Below are positions 32,636-43,000 of a stretch of DNA of 63,123 bases, one piece after another; positions within the stretch are counted from its first letter, which is position 1, and every line of letters starts with the position of its first letter. The position numbers were made by a program, and so were the translations under genes. Where the stretch lies: contig DASUWI010000041.1 of NCBI GenBank assembly GCA_036378495.1, forward strand, positions 1-63,123. Direction: 5' to 3'. The DNA comes from JAFALX01 sp036378495 (lineage in GTDB: Bacteria > Chloroflexota > Dormibacteria > Aeolococcales > Aeolococcaceae). The notes under the pieces were generated by a model, which was not told the origin of the DNA, did no database searches, and worked only from the letters and a program-made list of their open reading frames with translations.

Positions 32636-33826
32636 ATGCGCGTCACCCGTTCCCTGATCGCCGGCCTGGCCGTGCTCGTCGTGCTGCTCGGAGGCACCGC
32701 GTTCGCCTTTGCGTCGGTGGGGCTGGGCGGGTCGCCGTCGCACCTGCTGCGCATCGACTTCCCGAGCGCCGACGGCCTGGTCAGCGGCAGCGATGTTCTC
32801 GAGTCCGGGGCGCGGGTGGGGTCGGTGCAGAGCATCGAGCCGACGACATCGAGCTCGGCGCTGGTGGTCGCCGCCATCGACGGCGCGCACTGGCCGCTGC
32901 ACCGCGGGCTCACCGTCGACATCCGTCCAAAGTCGCTGCTCGGTGAGAAGTACGTCGACCTGCACGACGGCCCGGGCAGCGCCACCGTGTACGACGCGTC
33001 GCAGACCTACATGGCGAGCTCGTCTGCTGATCCGGTGGAGCTGGATCAGTTCATCAACTCGCTCGATCCGACGACGCGGACCGCGGTGCGCGTGCTGCTC
33101 GACGACCTGGGCGCCGGCGTCGCCGGGCGCGGGCAGGACCTCAACGCTGCCATCGCCGCGGGCAAGTCGGACCTCGCCAACCTCGCCGTGACAGGGCAGA
33201 CGCTGAACAACCGCGACGCCGACCTCGACCGCATCCTCGTCGGCCTCGACGGCGTGCTCAACCAGATCACGACGGACGCGCAGCTGACCCAGATCAGCCA
33301 GCTGATCGGCAACGCGCAGAACACGCTGAGCGACATCGAGAGCGTGCAGTCGTCGTTCAGCCGTCAGTTCACCGATGCCAACACGACGCTCGCCGACCTC
33401 AACACCGCACTGGACGGCGCCGTCGGCAACGGCAGCCTGGCGGCCACCATCGATGCGGCGTCGAAGCTTATCCCGGCGCTCGGCAGCGGCTCGCAGTCAG
33501 AGGCGGCGCTGCTGGACCAGCTGGGCCAGGGCGTGCTGACGGGCCAGGGCGCCACCATCCCGTCCGGCACCGGGTACTCGTCGCTGAAGCCGATCGACGC
33601 GCTGATCCTCGGTCTGCTGCACGGGCCGACCACGCTGGGCGGCGCCATCGGGACGAACAACAAGCCGATCACGCGCATCTGCCTCGAGCTGCCCATCACC
33701 GAGCTGCCAGCGGGCAACGCGACGTGCGACAACCCTCAGAGCCAGCTGCCCAACCTGCCCTCGATCCCGGTGGCGATGGGCGGCGGTGGTGGGGCGGTGT
33801 CGCTGGCGGAGTTTCTCGGGTCGTGA
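32636..33826 (+). CDS. MCE family protein, first of six
   Basis: 396 aa. N-terminal membrane helix (LIAGLAVLVVLLGGTAFAF), MCE domain at about residues 38-115 (LRIDFPSADGLVSGSDVLESGARVGSV), then a long helical region with coiled-coil-like pattern and a Ser/Pro-rich end. MCE proteins assemble a hydrophobic tunnel that carries lipids between the membrane and the outer envelope. Four bases after the ATPase gene. In mycobacterial order this is the mceA position. Confidence 0.9.
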   Translation: MRVTRSLIAGLAVLVVLLGGTAFAFASVGLGGSPSHLLRIDFPSADGLVSGSDVLESGARVGSVQSIEPTTSSSALVVAAIDGAHWPLHRGLTVDIRPKSLLGEKYVDLHDGPGSATVYDASQTYMASSSADPVELDQFINSLDPTTRTAVRVLLDDLGAGVAGRGQDLNAAIAAGKSDLANLAVTGQTLNNRDADLDRILVGLDGVLNQITTDAQLTQISQLIGNAQNTLSDIESVQSSFSRQFTDANTTLADLNTALDGAVGNGSLAATIDAASKLIPALGSGSQSEAALLDQLGQGVLTGQGATIPSGTGYSSLKPIDALILGLLHGPTTLGGAIGTNNKPITRICLELPITELPAGNATCDNPQSQLPNLPSIPVAMGGGGGAVSLAEFLGS

Positions 33827-33830
33827 TGCC

Positions 33831-34958
33831 ATGAGAAGCCGCTGGAACCTGCCGATCTACGTCGTGTACGTCGGGCTCTCGCTCGTCGTGCTCGCGTTCA
33901 TCGTGCTGCAGATGGGCATCACCCTTCCCTGGTCGAAGCCGTACACGGTCACGGCGATGTTCACCGACGCCGCGGACATCCTCACCAACAACGAGGTGTT
34001 CATGAACGGCACGCGCATCGGCCACGTTGGTGACGTGAGCGTGACCAGCGGGCTGGCGCGCGTACAGCTGGTGATCGACGACACCCAGGCGCTGCCGCTG
34101 CACAGCGATGCCAGCGCCGAGGTGCGCAAGAAGAACCTGCTCGGCGAGACGTACGTCGACCTGCAGCGCGGCGCCGCGGCTGGTGACATGACCACGGGAG
34201 GCACCATCCCCGTCAACCACACGGTGCCGATCACCGAGATCGACCAGGTGCTCGCCATCTTCGACCCGGAGACGGTGCAGCGCGTGCAGCTGCTGATCAA
34301 CGCGCTGGGCAACGCCACCACCAACAACGGCAAGAACCTGAACGCCGAAGCGTCGTCGGCGAATCAGGTGGTGACGGCACTCAACGGGCCGGCCACCGAG
34401 CTCTCGGTGCGGCAGCAGCAGGTGAACGACATCGTGCTCGAGCTGCAGCGCCTGTCTGCGGTGCTGGCGCAGCAGCGCGACCAGGTCAAGCAGGAGTTCA
34501 TCACCTGGAACCAGGTGATGGCGCAGCTGGCAGACCAGGAAGCGGGCATCGCCGGGACGGTGCAGCAGGGCGACACGCTGCTGCAGAACCTCGACGCGCT
34601 GGTCAGCAGCACGAGCCCGAGCGGTGTCCCGCGCGCGCAGGAGCTGAGCATGGTGCTGCAGGATCTCGGTGACACGAGCAGCAACGGCGCGGTGAGCAAC
34701 ATCAAGGCGTTCCTGGGCACCGCCAACTCGATCATCGCCGACATCGCTCCGTACCGGCAGTACGTCAACGACGTGTTCCCCGATCTGCAGTCGTCCTTCG
34801 GCGACACCGTCACCAATAACGGCGTGGTGCAGCACGTGTGGTCGGTGTTCTCGGTCAACTGCCCCACGCCGGTCACGTGCAACGGATCGTCGCAGCCCGC
34901 CAGCAGCAGCGCATCGCCGCCGGCGAGCACCTGGGCAGCGCTGGGGGCCGGGCAGTGA
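33831..34958 (+). CDS. MCE family protein, second of six
   Basis: 375 aa. N-terminal helix (IYVVYVGLSLVVLAFIVLQMG), MCE domain (TVTAMFTDAADILTNNEVFMNGTRIG), helical needle domain and a Cys-containing tail (VNCPTPVTCNG) that could form a disulfide. Part of the tunnel-forming set; ATG 33831 sits in a 4-base gap after the first MCE gene and the stop overlaps the next by four. Confidence 0.9.
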   Translation: MRSRWNLPIYVVYVGLSLVVLAFIVLQMGITLPWSKPYTVTAMFTDAADILTNNEVFMNGTRIGHVGDVSVTSGLARVQLVIDDTQALPLHSDASAEVRKKNLLGETYVDLQRGAAAGDMTTGGTIPVNHTVPITEIDQVLAIFDPETVQRVQLLINALGNATTNNGKNLNAEASSANQVVTALNGPATELSVRQQQVNDIVLELQRLSAVLAQQRDQVKQEFITWNQVMAQLADQEAGIAGTVQQGDTLLQNLDALVSSTSPSGVPRAQELSMVLQDLGDTSSNGAVSNIKAFLGTANSIIADIAPYRQYVNDVFPDLQSSFGDTVTNNGVVQHVWSVFSVNCPTPVTCNGSSQPASSSASPPASTWAALGAGQ

Positions 34959-36184
34959 AGCGCTCGGTCACCGCCCGCAACGGCATCATCATTGCCGTCT
35001 TCACCGCGGTGTGCGTCATCGCGCTCGAGTTCCTCGCCGTCAACATCGGCCAGGGTGTGCCGTTCTCCCAGAACTACACGGTGCACGCCGTGTTCAGCGA
35101 CGCCGACGGCGTACCGGGAGCCGCGGACGTGCGGGTCAGTGGCGTGGACGTCGGCAAGGTGACCGACGTCGGCACGGAGCCCGGCTATCCGGGCGAGACC
35201 GTGGTCACCATGCAGATCACCGACTCACACGCGATCCCGGTGTACAGCAACGGCTCCGCGCAGGTGGAGCCGAAGACGCTGCTCGGCGAGAAGTACATCC
35301 AGCTGAGCGTGGGGAGCCGGGCCAGCGCGGAGGCGATCCAGAGCGGTGGCTATCTGCCGCCCAGCTCGACGGGCACGGTGGTGGAGAACGACGAGATCTT
35401 CAACGCCTTCGACGCGCAGGCGCGGCAGCAGACGCAGCAGGTGCTCTCGGCGCTGAACATGGCCACGCAGCAGCGCTCCGGCAATGTGCAGGACATCCTG
35501 CCGCAGCTGCAGCAGGTGGTGCAGGGACTGGCGCCGGTGGCGCGCGTGTACGAGCAGGATCAGCCGCAGGTCGACGGCATCCTCACCCAGCTGAACACGA
35601 TCATGGCAACGCTGGCGGACGAGCATCAGCAGCTTGCCGGGCTCTTGAGCAACGGCAACACCGCGCTTACGGCGGTCAACCAGAAGGACAGCTCCCTGAT
35701 CTCGTTCCTCGGGGAGGCGGGTGGGTTCTTCGCGCAGCTGAACCAGGCGGCGTCGAGCTCGATCCAGGGGCAGGAGGCGGCGATTGCGGCGTTGAAGCCG
35801 GCGCTCGACGCTTCGACCGCGTTCCTCGAGCAGGTGGTGGGGCCGGAGTGCAACGGGCACTCCTGTGGCATCGACCAGGTGTTCACCGGCACGCTGCTGG
35901 GCAACATCAACTATCCCAACGATCAGCTGACCGTCACCAACAACGGGGTGAACACGCCGGTCCCCGGCATCAACCCGGAGCTGGTCACCAACGAGTGGGA
36001 TTCGATGTTCAGCCAGCCCGCGACGTCGCCGCCGCACCGCGCGCTCAACATCGTGCTCTCGCTGCACTGCAACGAGATCCTCGAGACGCTCAACAACCCG
36101 ACGCTGAACCCGGGCGGGGACACACTGGGTCCGATCGAGCAGCAGGCGCTGAACGCGCTGAAGCCACTGGGGGTGACCTGCTGA
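34955..36184 (+). CDS. MCE family protein, third of six
   Basis: 409 aa, GTG start overlapping the preceding stop. Membrane helix (GIIIAVFTAVCVIALEFLAV), MCE domain (HAVFSDADGVPGAADVRVSGVDVGKV), Gln-rich helical region, and a C-terminal part with three Cys (ECNGHSC and LHCNE). Same lipid-transport assembly; the stop shares one base with the next start. Confidence 0.9.
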   Translation: MKRSVTARNGIIIAVFTAVCVIALEFLAVNIGQGVPFSQNYTVHAVFSDADGVPGAADVRVSGVDVGKVTDVGTEPGYPGETVVTMQITDSHAIPVYSNGSAQVEPKTLLGEKYIQLSVGSRASAEAIQSGGYLPPSSTGTVVENDEIFNAFDAQARQQTQQVLSALNMATQQRSGNVQDILPQLQQVVQGLAPVARVYEQDQPQVDGILTQLNTIMATLADEHQQLAGLLSNGNTALTAVNQKDSSLISFLGEAGGFFAQLNQAASSSIQGQEAAIAALKPALDASTAFLEQVVGPECNGHSCGIDQVFTGTLLGNINYPNDQLTVTNNGVNTPVPGINPELVTNEWDSMFSQPATSPPHRALNIVLSLHCNEILETLNNPTLNPGGDTLGPIEQQALNALKPLGVTC

Positions 36185-37338
36185 TGCTCACCCGCCGCAT
36201 CAGCAGCGCGCTCGCCTCCAGCAAGGGGATGTTCGCGATCGCGCTTCTCGCCGGCGCGCTGACCGGCAGCGCCTTCCTCGGCTTCGGCGACAGCACGCAC
36301 ACGGTGACCGCGCAGTTCAGCGACGCCGACGGGCTCGTCGGCGGCAACGAGGTGCGCATCGCCGGCGTGGTCGCCGGCTCGGTGGAGTCGGTCGAGGCCA
36401 CGGTCGACCCGAACACGGGGCAGCAGTACGCCACCGTGCGCTTCCAGGTCGACCAGAGCCACTGGCCGCTGACCAAGGGCACGAGCGTCGCCATCACGCC
36501 TCGGGGCGTGCTGGCTAACGTCTACCTCTCGGTGGCGCCGGGCCCGACGCAGAACCCGTCGCTCGGCAACAACCCCGTCTTCTCCGTGAGCCAGACGCAG
36601 AGCCCGGTCAAGCTCAGCGAGCTGTCCAACGTGTTCACGCCGTCGGTGCGTGAGGCGATCCGCACCCAGCTGCAGGAGGGCGTGCTCGCCCTCGGCGGCG
36701 CCGGTGCTCCCGACCTCAACAGCACGCTGTACTACGCCGACCCCCTCACCCGCGACACCGTGCCCATCAGCCAGGTGCTCGCCGACCGCACGCCGCAGCT
36801 CAACGATCTCAACATCGAGTTCAACACGATCACGGCCGACCTGGCGCGGGAGGACTCCAACCTGCGGCCGCTGATCAGCAACCTCGACACCACGCTCGGC
36901 GTGCTGGCCACGCGCGAGAACGATCTGCAGGGCACGCTGGTCAACGGCGCCGCGGTGTTCAACGAGCTGAACAGCGCCCTGCGCGTGCCCGGCGCGGTGA
37001 CCGGCCTGACCAACATCTTCAACCAGAGTGCCGCGGCGATCACGTGCGCCCAGGCGCTGGGCGCGGGTCTGGAACCGCTGATCGCGTCGGTCAACCCCAA
37101 CGTCTCGACGCTGGACGTGCTGCTCGGCGAGTTCATCACCGCGACCGGCTACGACACCACCCCGGGCAACGTCGACGCGCTCCGCGTCAACGGCTTCGTG
37201 GCCGCCGGCGGCCAGGAGAGCGGCGGCGTGCAGCAGGAGCACGTGAACGAGGGTCTCGGCTCCAGCGGCAGTGAGACGACGCACGGATTTGCGCAGCTCC
37301 CGGGCGGCTGCAGCCTCTCGAGCGGAGGTGGCCGGTGA
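36184..37338 (+). CDS. MCE family protein, fourth of six
   Basis: 384 aa, ATG overlapping the preceding TGA by one base. Membrane helix at about 15-35, MCE domain (TVTAQFSDADGLVGGNEVRIAG), then a helical region and a Ser/Gly-rich tail with Cys. Overlap with the fifth gene shows coupled translation. Confidence 0.9.
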   Translation: MLTRRISSALASSKGMFAIALLAGALTGSAFLGFGDSTHTVTAQFSDADGLVGGNEVRIAGVVAGSVESVEATVDPNTGQQYATVRFQVDQSHWPLTKGTSVAITPRGVLANVYLSVAPGPTQNPSLGNNPVFSVSQTQSPVKLSELSNVFTPSVREAIRTQLQEGVLALGGAGAPDLNSTLYYADPLTRDTVPISQVLADRTPQLNDLNIEFNTITADLAREDSNLRPLISNLDTTLGVLATRENDLQGTLVNGAAVFNELNSALRVPGAVTGLTNIFNQSAAAITCAQALGAGLEPLIASVNPNVSTLDVLLGEFITATGYDTTPGNVDALRVNGFVAAGGQESGGVQQEHVNEGLGSSGSETTHGFAQLPGGCSLSSGGGR

Positions 37339-38735
37339 GCCGCGGCGGGCGCCGGCCGCGCGTCAACCCGATCGTGGCGGGTTTCGGTGCCGGCGTGATC
37401 ATCGCGCTCGTCGTGGGCCTGATGGCGACGATCAACCTGACCTACGGCGCGCCGTGGGCGGCGCAGCATACGCTGACCGCGGCCATCTCCGACACCGATG
37501 CGATGGCGGTGGGCAGCGACGTGCGCATCGCCGGCCGGCTGGTGGGGCAGGTGTCGTCGGTCACCGCCGCCGGTGACCACGCCAACGTGACGTTCCATGT
37601 CGACAGCGGGGACTGGCCGCTGCCCAGCGACACCGTCGCCACCGTCCGCCTGGCCACACTGCTGGGACAGAAGTACATTCAGCTGAGCCCCGGGCACGCC
37701 ACCTCGCTGCTCGCCGACGGGGGCACCATCGGCCTGCAGCAGACGCAGCCGGTGGTCGACTTCGACCAGATCCTGAACACGTTCGATCAACCCACGCGGC
37801 AGGCGCTGACCACGTTGCTGACGACAGTGTCACAATCAGTGCAGGGCCAGGAGGGAACGCTGCAGCAGCTGGCGCCGGAGCTCAGCGACCTGTCGGTGCA
37901 CAGCCAGGTGCCCACGCAGGAGCTGGCCAGCCGCGACCCGGAGCTCAATGCCATCCTGGTCAACCTCGGCGTCACCGCGACCCAGCTCGACCAGAGCCGC
38001 GCCGACCTCGCCGGCGTCATCGACAACCTCAACCAGGTGACCGCGGCGCTGGCATCGAACAACGGCGCGGCGCTGAAGAGCTTCATCAGCAACACGGACG
38101 CGATCCAGCAGACCACCAACGACGTGCTCGGCCAGGGCCGCGCCGGCTCGCTGGGCGCGTCGCTGGACGAGCTCGGGACGTTCACCGACGATCTCACCCA
38201 GCTGGTCGCCGACACGCTGCCGCAGACGCGGTCGGCCACGCAGCCGGTGGGCAATTCGTCGCCAGCAGCGCCGCCGGCTTCGGGCATCCCCCAGGAGCAC
38301 AACACGCCGGCGCAGTCCGGGCTCAACCTGCTCTACGAGATCGCCGACGCCACGTCGCAGGCGGACGCGCCGGGCAACTTCTTCCTCCGTCAGAACGTGC
38401 AGACCGTCGACATCGGTGGCCTCCTCCTGCCCGGCGGCATCGCAGCGCCGTCGACGCTCGTCAGCCCGCCATCGAAATCGCTGCTGCCGAGCCTGCCGTC
38501 GCTGCCCAACCTGCCGCTGCCCAACCTTCCCGTGCCATGCGTGCCGCTGCTGCAGCAGTGCGGCGGATCCGGCGGTAGCTCGGGAAGCGCGCCGGCGCCC
38601 GCGGCTCCGACGCCGACGCCGAAGCCGACCTGTGTCGTCATCGTCTGCCTCGGCTCCTACACCATCAGCAACGACGCGTCGATATCAGACATCGCCGCGC
38701 GCGGCCGTGACCTGCAGGTGGGCTGGCTATGGTGA
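37335..38735 (+). CDS. MCE family protein, fifth of six
   Basis: 466 aa, GTG start. Membrane helix (IVAGFGAGVIIALVVGLMA), MCE domain (TLTAAISDTDAMAVGSDVRIAG), helical domain, then a Pro/Leu/Ser-rich C-terminal extension with Cys (VPCVPLLQQCGG, TCVVIVC), longer than its siblings. No lipobox is present, unlike the fifth (lipoprotein) member of mycobacterial operons. Overlaps the sixth gene by seven bases. Confidence 0.9.
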   Translation: MSRGGRRPRVNPIVAGFGAGVIIALVVGLMATINLTYGAPWAAQHTLTAAISDTDAMAVGSDVRIAGRLVGQVSSVTAAGDHANVTFHVDSGDWPLPSDTVATVRLATLLGQKYIQLSPGHATSLLADGGTIGLQQTQPVVDFDQILNTFDQPTRQALTTLLTTVSQSVQGQEGTLQQLAPELSDLSVHSQVPTQELASRDPELNAILVNLGVTATQLDQSRADLAGVIDNLNQVTAALASNNGAALKSFISNTDAIQQTTNDVLGQGRAGSLGASLDELGTFTDDLTQLVADTLPQTRSATQPVGNSSPAAPPASGIPQEHNTPAQSGLNLLYEIADATSQADAPGNFFLRQNVQTVDIGGLLLPGGIAAPSTLVSPPSKSLLPSLPSLPNLPLPNLPVPCVPLLQQCGGSGGSSGSAPAPAAPTPTPKPTCVVIVCLGSYTISNDASISDIAARGRDLQVGWLW

Positions 38736-40054
38736 CGGCGCAGCGCCGCCTGATCGATCCGGTGTGGATCGGTGGCCTCACCGCCATCGTGCTCATCGTC
38801 GTGCTGGTCGCGGTGCTGGTGAGCGGCATCCCGGGTGGCCCGCAGATTCCGGGCCCGTGGAATCAGAACATGACGCTGCACGTGCAGCTCGCGGACTCGC
38901 GGGCGCTGGACCCGCATGCCAGTGTGGAGATGGCCGGCGTCAAGATCGGCGAGGTGCAGAGCGTCGCCGGGCAGGGCAACGTCGCCGTGGCCACGCTGCA
39001 GCTGTATCAGCAGTACGCAGGCATCCACCGCGATGCCACCGTGTACCTGCGCCCCCACGGCTTGTTCGGGCCCAAGTACATCGACATCGTGCCGGGGTCG
39101 AAGTCGTCGCCGGTGCTGCACGACGGCGACACCATCACGGTGGGCCAGACGGTGGAGCCCGTCGACCTCGACGCCATCCTGCAGGCGCTGCAGGCGCCGG
39201 AGCAGCAGAACCTGCGCACCGCCATCGTGGAGCTGGGCCAGGCGGCTGCCGGACAGGGTGACGACGTCAACCATCTGCTCGCCTCGGCGGACTCGCTGAC
39301 GCAGGTGCTGGACCAGCCACTGCGCAACCTCGACCACGTGGCGCCGCAGCTGAGCGACGCGCTGCTGAGCAGCGACGCGTTCAACAACTCGCTGGCCCAG
39401 ACCCCGCTGGATCAGATCGTGGCCAACAGCGAGACGACCTTCAACGCGTTCGCGGCCAACGCGGGCCGGCTGGACTCGCTGCTGGTTCATGCCAACAGCA
39501 CGCTGAACTCGCTGCAGAGCGCGCTCGCCGGAAACGGGAACAACCTCGGCAACGCGCTGGCCATGCTCGGCGGGCAGCAGTCGGTGCCGAAGACGTTCTC
39601 GGCCACGGGGCAGCCGGCGCCGTCGTCGCTGAGCGACGTGCAGCAGGTGCAGGACTTTGCGTACCTGCTCGGGCTGTTCGGCGACAACCTCACCGGCAAG
39701 GATCCCTCGTACCACGCTGCCGACGTGCGCAACGGCATCAACGGCGCCATCACCAACGTCGCCTCGGCGCTCTCCGGCTTCGACAACAGCTGCTCGCTGG
39801 CGGTTCCCGGCGGCGGGGCACCGAATCACTGCCCCACGGCAACGCAGCTGGCCAACCAGGACCACTACCTGCAGGTCGAGGTCTTCAACCTGCTCCAGGG
39901 GCTGCCAATCCCGCAGGCCGGTGGCGGCCCACTGTGCCTGCCGTCACCGGCGAACCAGTGCATCAACCTCCCCATCTCGCAGCGCAGCATCGCTGGCAGC
40001 CCGATGTATGCCGGCGATTCTCTTGGCGGATTCGGTTCGATTTTCGCGTCCTGA
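38729..40054 (+). CDS. MCE family protein, sixth of six
   Basis: 441 aa. Membrane helix (GLTAIVLIVVLVAVLVSGI), MCE domain (LHVQLADSRALDPHASVEMAGVKIGEV), helical region, and a C-terminal part with several Cys (NSCSLAV, HCPTA, PLCLPSPANQC). It completes the set of six that matches mycobacterial mceA to mceF. The RND gene begins 15 bases later. Confidence 0.9.
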   Translation: MVTAQRRLIDPVWIGGLTAIVLIVVLVAVLVSGIPGGPQIPGPWNQNMTLHVQLADSRALDPHASVEMAGVKIGEVQSVAGQGNVAVATLQLYQQYAGIHRDATVYLRPHGLFGPKYIDIVPGSKSSPVLHDGDTITVGQTVEPVDLDAILQALQAPEQQNLRTAIVELGQAAAGQGDDVNHLLASADSLTQVLDQPLRNLDHVAPQLSDALLSSDAFNNSLAQTPLDQIVANSETTFNAFAANAGRLDSLLVHANSTLNSLQSALAGNGNNLGNALAMLGGQQSVPKTFSATGQPAPSSLSDVQQVQDFAYLLGLFGDNLTGKDPSYHAADVRNGINGAITNVASALSGFDNSCSLAVPGGGAPNHCPTATQLANQDHYLQVEVFNLLQGLPIPQAGGGPLCLPSPANQCINLPISQRSIAGSPMYAGDSLGGFGSIFAS

Positions 40055-40069
40055 TGGCATGATCCTGGG

Positions 40070-43000
40070 GTGACCAGGTCCGGCGATCGCCTCGCCCGGT
40101 TGGCCGGCCCGATGTCCCGTCACCCGGGACGGTTCGCCGTCGCAGGGATCCTCGTCGGGGTCCTCGGTGCCCTCGGCCTGTTTCGCTTCTCGGTCGATTC
40201 GGGGCAATCGCTGCTGGTCGGCAGCAGCTCGAGCGCGGGGCAGAGCTACGCGAGCTTCTCGCGCAGCTTCGGTTCCGACCCAATCGTGGTGGTGCTCTCG
40301 GCGCGCAATCCCACCGCTCCGTACCTGGAGACCAACCTCGAGAAGCTGGGCGCGCTGGAGATCGACCTGGCGCACGACCCGCGCGTGGCGTCGGTGCTCG
40401 GCCCGGGATCCGCCGCCGGCTCTCTGCGCCAGGCGGCGCTCGCCGAGGTCAGCAACGTGCTCGTCGAGTACCCGTACTTCGTCGCGGAGACCGATTACAT
40501 CGAGCAGCTGCAAGCGGGGAACACCGACCAGAACGCGCTCTCGCAGCGTCTGCAGACCGACATCACCGACGCGCGAGCGCTGCTCACGCTCTACGTCGTC
40601 AAGGCTGCCAGCGACGCACACAACGCGCGCGCCGCATACACACCGCAACCGGGTGACCGCGTCATCGACTCGCGCGAGAAAGCGGTGGACGCGGCCGTCG
40701 CTCAGGACCCGCTGCCGCCGCTCTGGGCGGAGTACCTCGCGGGTCCGGGACAGCCGACCGACCAGACCGAGGCGCGCGACTTCTTCGACCGCGTCACCGC
40801 CGCCTACGGTGACTGCGACGATCAGATCGCGGCGCTGCTGAAGATCACGCCGAGCTGCCAGGTCTTCTTCGAGCGCACGCTGCTCGACCTGCCCAACTGT
40901 CCCAAGACGGGCACCGGCCAGTTCTGCAGCCCCAAGTCGCAGTGGGCCGCGGTGCTGCCGGCGCCGGTGCCCGGCGGGGAGTCGCAGCAGATCATCACAG
41001 TCCGGCTGAAGCCGGACTACGTCGGGGGGCAGACAGTACCCGCCAAAGGCTGCAACAACCCGTGCAACGTGAGCACGCTGGTCGACAAGATCAACAGCGA
41101 GCTCGCGCACGGGATCGCCACCGACGCCTACACGCGGTCGCTGGGCTCGAGCTCGCTGGACACGCTGAAGAAGCTCGGGCCGCTGCAGCCCACCGAGTGC
41201 GGCGGCGCCACGCCCCAGGAGGACGCGGCGTGCAACTCGGCGTTCCACGACGCCCGCCTCCCGGAGACCATCGCCGGCGCACCGCTCCTGGCGCAGGGGG
41301 TGGTGCGGTCGATGACGCAGCTCCTTGCGATCCTGTTCCCGGTCGCGCTCGTGGTCATGCTCGTGATCCTGGTCGCGCTGTTCCGTGTTCGCGGCCGTGC
41401 CTGGCCGCTGCTCGCCGCCGTTGCGGCGACGGTGCTCACGGTCGGCATCGCGCTGCTGACCGGCACGCCGATCACGCCCGCCGTCCTCGCCGGCGTCCCG
41501 GTGCTCGTCGGCCTCGCCGTCGACTACGCGGTGCAGTTCGTGGCGCGCTTCGATCAGGAACGCGCGCGCGCCGCCGGCGGCGAGGCGGCGCTGCGCACGG
41601 TGCTCGAGCAGGCGGGGCGAGCGACCATGATCGCGGCGCTGGCCACGGTCGCCGGCCTGCTGGCGATGGCGCTGGTCAGCGGCATCGACGGTGGCCCGCT
41701 GGTCGCGGTGCCGCTGGTCGCGGAGTTCGCGCTCGTGCTGGTCGGCGGCGTGATCCTGGCATGGCTGGCGGGACTGTTCATCGCGCTGCCGCTGGCGGTC
41801 TGGTCCCGCCGGCAGGTGGTGGATGCCGCCGCAGAGACATCGCCGGCGCCTGCTCCGACGCCGTCGCGCACGCTCGCCATCGCCGACAGCTGGCGCGGGG
41901 TGGCGGCGCTGGCCGGACTCCTCGCCGTGGGCGGGTGGGTGGCCCTGCACTTCGTCCCGGTACAGACCGACGTGCAGCGCCTGGTCTCCTCGTCCCTGCC
42001 GGAGCTGGTGAACATCGAGACGGTGCAGGCGGAGACGGGCTACACCAACGAGGTCGACGTCTACGTCCAGGGCCAGGTGGCAGGTCCGTACGACCAGGCG
42101 GGGACCCCGCAGAACGTGCAGTGGCAGTGCCAGGTGGGCGCCGAGCTGCGTGCGGCGCACCGGGGCACGGTGGCCACCGCCACGTCGATCGCCGACTTCT
42201 TCATCGCCAGCACCAGCCAGACCACTCCCACAGGCGGACAGCTCTGCGTGCAGACCAGCCCGTCACCGTCACCGTCTCCGTCACCGAGCGCGTCGCCGTC
42301 ACCGAGCGCCGGCGCATCAGCGAGGCCCTCGGCCACGCCGTCGCCGAGCGCGACGCCCGCGGCCGCCGCCGGGACGCGCGGGGTGGCTCGGCTTGCGGCC
42401 AGCAGCGCGAGCCCGTCGGCGTCGCCGGCCTCCGGCGCCAGCCCGCGGGCATCGCCGTCAGCCTCGCCCGGGGCGTCGCCGGCGCCGTCGGCGGCCGCGT
42501 CATCGACACCCAGTCCGGGCGCGCAGTCGACGCCGAAGCAGCAGACGCGCTTCCTCTGCGAGCTGCGGCTGTTCCCGCTCCTCTCGCGCGTGCTCGTGGG
42601 GCCGATCTCGCCCGACACGCAGCCGTGCCCGCCCATCGACGAGTTCCAGCAGCGCTTCATCACCACCGACGGGTCGCCGATCGACCCCAGCGCGGGGCGT
42701 ATCGCGCTCGGGGTCCGCGCCGGGTCGGTGGCCGACGAGGCCCGGCTGGTCGACGAGATCGCCGGAGAGGTGGGCACGCCGCCCAACGGGATGGTGGCGC
42801 GGCCGGCCGGGCTCGCCGTGCTGGCCACCACGGCGTACGACAACCTGAACAACCGCGCGTACCTGCTCAACCTGGTGCCCATCGCCGCGGTGGCGCTCGC
42901 GCTCTTCGCCGTCTATCGCGAACGGCGCCGGGCGCTGCTCCCGCTCCTGCCCGCGGTGCTGGCGGCGGGCTGGGCGCCGCTGGTCCTGCTCGTTCTCGGC